Below, in pieces: positions 60,505 to 64,000 of a DNA stretch of 64,000 nucleotides; the stretch's first letter is position 1, and every line of letters starts with the position of its first letter. The stretch is from assembly GCA_002104535.1 (NCBI GenBank), contig NBOG01000008.1, forward strand, positions 1 through 64,000, read 5' to 3'. The notes beneath the pieces were generated by a model. That model did no database searches. It saw only the letters and a program-made list of their open reading frames with translations, and was not told the DNA's origin. Both the position numbers and the translations under genes were made by a program. This DNA comes from Cognaticolwellia sediminilitoris (GTDB lineage: Bacteria > Pseudomonadota > Gammaproteobacteria > Enterobacterales > Alteromonadaceae).

Positions 60505-63500
60505 TTATTTACAACGTTTATGTAACTCTTGAATCGACGTTACGATATTTCGATCATCTGCGGCATGCGACTGACAAGCAGCAAATGCAGCATTCAATGT
60601 TGTAGTATATGCGACTTTGTAACGTAAAGCACCACCACGTAACACTTTAGAATCTTCAATCGCCTTACGGCCTTCTGTCGTGTTAATGATATAGGTATAT
60701 TCGCCGTTTTTAATTCTATCAAGAATATGTGGGCGCCCTTCGTGTACTTTATTTACCAAGCGACATGGAATTGCTGCTTCACCAAGGATGATAGCCGTAC
60801 CATGAGTCGCATCAATTTCATAACCTAATGCTACCATTTGCTTCGCTAGGTCAACAACACGGTCTTTATCGCTATTTCGTACTGAAATTAACGCGCGGCC
60901 ATCTTTAGGAACCGATACACCAGCACCTAAGTTCGCTTTAGCATAAGCTTCTTCAAAGGTATCGCCAACGCCCATTACTTCACCAGTTGAACGCATTTCA
61001 GGTCCAACTAACGGGTCACTACCGTGGAATTTGTTAAATGGAATTACCACTTCTTTCACTGAAAAGTACGGTGGAATAACTTCTTTGGTTATGCCTTGTT
61101 CTTTCAGTGATTTACCCGCCATTACACGTGCGCCTACTTTCGCTAAAGGAACCGCGGTTGCCTTTGAGACAAACGGTATAGTTCGCGCAGCACGTGGGTT
61201 AACTTCAATTAAGTAAACTAGGCCGTCTTTAACTGCCATTTGCGTATTCATTAAGCCAATAACGCCTAACTCAAAAGCTAAGTCTGTAACTTGCTTGCGC
61301 ATAACGTCTTGCACTTCTTGACTTAAGCTATAAGCAGGTAATGAACATGCGGAGTCACCTGAGTGAACACCGGCTTGTTCAATATGTTGCATAATGCCGC
61401 CAACAACAACATCCACACCATCACAAACCACATCAATATCAACTTCAATCGCGTCATCAAGGAAGTGATCTAGTAATACTGGAGAGTCATTTGAAACACT
61501 TACTGCTTCCGTCATGTAACGACGTAAGTCATCTAAGTCGTAAACAATTTCCATTGCACGGCCACCCAATACGTATGATGGGCGAACAACTAATGGGAAA
61601 CCAATGGCTTCAGCTTTTGCCATCGCTTCATCTAACGAAGTAACTGTCGCGTTTTCGGGTTGTAATAAACCTAAACGGTCAACTGCTTGTTGGAATCGCT
61701 CACGGTCTTCTGCGCGGTCAATTGCATCAGGTGAAGTACCAATAATTGGTACACCAGCCGCTTCTAAAGCACGCGCTAGTTTAAGTGGTGTTTGACCACC
61801 GTATTGCACGATTACGCCTTTTGGCTTTTCAATACGAACAATTTCAAGTACATCTTCAAAAGTAATTGACTCAAAATATAATCGGTCTGAGGTATCATAA
61901 TCTGTTGAAACCGTTTCAGGGTTACAGTTAACCATGATGGTTTCATAACCATCTTCGCGCAATGCTAATGCCGCATGTACACAACAGTAATCAAACTCAA
62001 TGCCTTGGCCTATACGGTTTGGACCGCCACCTAAGATCATGATTGATTCTTTGTCGGTTGGATTAGCTTCACATTCTTCATCGTAAGTTGAGTACATGTA
62101 AGCGGTATCTGAACTAAATTCTGCCGCACAGGTATCAACACGTTTGTAAACTGGGAAAATATCGGCTGCATGACGTTTTTTGCGAATTTCAGCTTCAGCA
62201 ACACCAATTAAATCGGCTAAACGCGAATCAGCAAAACCTTTACGCTTTAATTGACGCAAGTATTTCGGTGTTAATACTTTTAAACCGCCTTCAGCAACTT
62301 TCGCTTCTTCTAAAACAATATCTTCAATTTGAACTAAGAACCAACGGTCGATTTTGGTTAAGCGGAAAATATCGTCAACACTTAAGCCTAAACGGAATGC
62401 GTCAGCGATATACCAAATACGATCAGAGCCGGCTTCTTGCAACTCATGCATTATTTTGGTTTTAGCACCAGGCTGAGTCACATCAACCATAGGGTCGAAA
62501 CCATTAACGCCAACTTCTAAGCCGCGTAATGCTTTTTGTAGTGACTCTTGTTGGTTACGACCAATAGACATCACTTCACCCACTGATTTCATTTGCGTGG
62601 TTAGTCTATCTTCTGCGCCAGCAAATTTTTCAAAGTTAAAGCGAGGTATTTTAGTCACAACGTAGTCGATAGTCGGCTCGAATGACGCTGGTGTTGCGCC
62701 GCCGGTAATATCGTTAGTTAATTCATCAAGCGTATAACCTACCGCAAGTTTTGCCGCAATTTTAGCAATTGGGAAACCTGTTGCTTTTGAAGCAAGCGCT
62801 GAAGAACGAGATACACGTGGGTTCATCTCAATAATAACCATGCGGCCAGTATCAGGACAAATACCAAACTGTACGTTTGAACCACCAGTTTCTACACCAA
62901 TTTCACGTAATACCGCAATCGATGCGTTACGCATGATTTGGTATTCTTTATCAGTCAATGTTTGTGCCGGTGCTACGGTGATTGAATCACCCGTATGAAT
63001 ACCCATTGGGTCAAAGTTTTCAATCGAACAAATAATGATACAGTTATCATTTTTGTCGCGAACCACTTCCATTTCATACTCTTTCCAACCGATTAGTGAT
63101 TCATCGATTAGAAGTTCTGAGGTTGGTGAAAGGTCTAAACCACGAGTACAGATTTCAGTGAATTCTTCACGGTTATAAGCAATACCGCCGCCACTACCGC
63201 CCATAGTAAATGACGGACGAATAATACAAGGGAAACCTAAGTTTTTACTGGCAGCGTGTGCTTCTTCTAACGTATGTACAATTTCAGCACGTGGTGTTTC
63301 TAAACCAATCGCTTTCATCGCTTTATCGAAACGGCTACGGTCTTCAGCTTTATCAATCGCATCTGCTGTCGCGCCAATCATTTCGACATTAAATTCTTTT
63401 AATACGCCTTTTGCTTCAAGCTCTAGTGCACAGTTTAATGCAGTTTGACCACCCATCGTAGGTAGTACGGCACATGGACGTTCTTTCTCAATAATTTTAC

Positions 63501-63723
63501 GAACGACTTCCCAATGAATTGGCTCGATATAAGTAGCATCGGCCATTTCTGGATCTGTCATAATTGTTGCAGGGTTTGAGTTAACTAATACAACTCGGTA
63601 ACCTTCTTCACGCAGGGCTTTACATGCTTGTGCGCCAGAGTAATCAAACTCACAAGCTTGACCAATAACAATTGGACCAGCGCCTAAGATCAAGATAGTT
63701 TTTAAATCAGTACGTTTTGCCAT
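60505..63723 (-). CDS. carB: Carbamoyl-phosphate synthase large subunit
   Basis: The 1072-residue protein has duplicated ATP-grasp halves: [11 protein letters not shown] in the first and [11 protein letters not shown] in the second, an oligomerisation domain, and a C-terminal MGS-like allosteric domain (residues about 935-1072). It makes carbamoyl phosphate for pyrimidine and arginine synthesis with CarA. It lies 29 bp after carA. Confidence 0.98.
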   Translation of the reverse strand: MAKRTDLKTILILGAGPIVIGQACEFDYSGAQACKALREEGYRVVLVNSNPATIMTDPEMADATYIEPIHWEVVRKIIEKERPCAVLPTMGGQTALNCALELEAKGVLKEFNVEMIGATADAIDKAEDRSRFDKAMKAIGLETPRAEIVHTLEEAHAASKNLGFPCIIRPSFTMGGSGGGIAYNREEFTEICTRGLDLSPTSELLIDESLIGWKEYEMEVVRDKNDNCIIICSIENFDPMGIHTGDSITVAPAQTLTDKEYQIMRNASIAVLREIGVETGGSNVQFGICPDTGRMVIIEMNPRVSRSSALASKATGFPIAKIAAKLAVGYTLDELTNDITGGATPASFEPTIDYVVTKIPRFNFEKFAGAEDRLTTQMKSVGEVMSIGRNQQESLQKALRGLEVGVNGFDPMVDVTQPGAKTKIMHELQEAGSDRIWYIADAFRLGLSVDDIFRLTKIDRWFLVQIEDIVLEEAKVAEGGLKVLTPKYLRQLKRKGFADSRLADLIGVAEAEIRKKRHAADIFPVYKRVDTCAAEFSSDTAYMYSTYDEECEANPTDKESIMILGGGPNRIGQGIEFDYCCVHAALALREDGYETIMVNCNPETVSTDYDTSDRLYFESITFEDVLEIVRIEKPKGVIVQYGGQTPLKLARALEAAGVPIIGTSPDAIDRAEDRERFQQAVDRLGLLQPENATVTSLDEAMAKAEAIGFPLVVRPSYVLGGRAMEIVYDLDDLRRYMTEAVSVSNDSPVLLDHFLDDAIEVDIDVVCDGVDVVVGGIMQHIEQAGVHSGDSACSLPAYSLSQEVQDVMRKQVTDLAFELGVIGLMNTQMAVKDGLVYLIEVNPRAARTIPFVSKATAVPLAKVGARVMAGKSLKEQGITKEVIPPYFSVKEVVIPFNKFHGSDPLVGPEMRSTGEVMGVGDTFEEAYAKANLGAGVSVPKDGRALISVRNSDKDRVVDLAKQMVALGYEIDATHGTAIILGEAAIPCRLVNKVHEGRPHILDRIKNGEYTYIINTTEGRKAIEDSKVLRGGALRYKVAYTTTLNAAFAACQSHAADDRNIVTSIQELHKRCK

Positions 63724-63752
63724 TTTATAATCTCTCTTCTCTTGTCTAGGAA

Positions 63753-64000
63753 CTACGCTTTTTTAGCCGCTACGATTAAGTCGATAAAGTGGTCGAACAA
63801 TGGTGCAGCATCAGCTGGACCTGGGCTCGCTTCAGGGTGACCTTGAAAACTAAATGCCGGCTTATCGGTGCGATGAATGCCTTGAATTGAACCATCAAAT
63901 AATGATTTATGGGTCACTTTTAAGTTATCTGGTAAATTGTTTTCATCTACAGCAAAACCATGATTTTGAGCAGTGATCATGACAACATTGCGCTCAAAGT
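63753..64000 (-). CDS. carA: Carbamoyl-phosphate synthase small subunit, C-terminal part (cut by window edge)
   Basis: The visible 82 residues are the end of the glutamine amidotransferase domain: [40 protein letters not shown] and [13 protein letters not shown], where the histidine and glutamate of GHPEA belong to the catalytic triad. The gene continues beyond position 64000. CarA supplies ammonia to CarB. Confidence 0.97.
   Translation of the reverse strand, partial: FERNVVMITAQNHGFAVDENNLPDNLKVTHKSLFDGSIQGIHRTDKPAFSFQGHPEASPGPADAAPLFDHFIDLIVAAKKA

Noticed and set aside
1-64000. CRISPR arrays, prophage or toxin-antitoxin modules
   Set aside because: No regular spaced repeats, phage structural genes or recognisable toxin-antitoxin pairs were found; the only accessory block is the first 2.9 kb.

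Overview
The window looks like part of a chromosome from a marine, low-GC gammaproteobacterium of the Alteromonadales, most likely Colwelliaceae (Colwellia/Thalassotalea-like). This is inferred from the AT-rich but well-coded DNA, protein styles typical of that group, and core gene order: carA-carB-greA, then yhbY divergent from rlmE-ftsH-folP-glmM-tpiA-secG-tRNA-Leu(GAG). No database search was possible, so names rest on motif and family recognition.

Region by region: (1) 1-2.9 kb is accessory DNA. An IS110-family transposase with strongly structured non-coding flanks sits beside two orphan genes separated and bounded by attC-like imperfect palindromes, which suggests a small integron-cassette remnant. 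(2) 2.9-3.6 kb encodes a secreted c-type cytochrome, possibly P460-like. (3) 3.7-15.6 kb is one long leftward lipid/acyl-CoA catabolic operon: histidine phosphatase, DHRS4-like SDR, Old Yellow Enzyme, ACAD11/LvaC-like acyl-CoA dehydrogenase, APH-fold kinase (LvaA-like), a second SDR, a large acyl-CoA dehydrogenase, FadD-type ligase, patatin-like lipase and an enone reductase. A divergent LysR regulator and an operator-like repeat array lie upstream and a terminator lies at the end. (4) 17-24 kb holds housekeeping and accessory genes: DUF2785, SRAP/YedK, Nudix, gamma-glutamyltransferase, EfpL/YeiP, an M14-like metallohydrolase and a periplasmic binding protein.

(5) 24-48 kb is rich in envelope genes: an OmpA-like porin, pqiABC, YbaK, a second binding protein, FdhD, a DnaQ-like exonuclease, an LpoB/COG3014/glycine-zipper cluster, a membrane class III nucleotide cyclase, DoxX, a diguanylate cyclase, and the ydbH-ynbE-ydbL phospholipid-transport operon. 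(6) 48-52 kb has a small membrane protein, an MscS-type channel and an ECF-like sigma factor in one unit, a second OmpA-like protein and a secreted lipase. (7) 52-64 kb is the conserved core block, ending inside carA.

The most interesting system is the 3.7-15.6 kb operon. It pairs a separate small-molecule kinase with an ACAD11-type dehydrogenase, the arrangement known from levulinate catabolism (LvaA/LvaC) and, as a fusion, from animal ACAD10/ACAD11. There a 4-hydroxyacyl-CoA is phosphorylated and then converted to an enoyl-CoA. Here the pair comes with a lipase, an acyl-CoA ligase, carbonyl reductases and two enone reductases, which suggests a pathway for 4-hydroxy, keto or otherwise oxidised fatty acids. 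The second candidate is the IS110 element with possible bridge-RNA structures next to attC-like sites.
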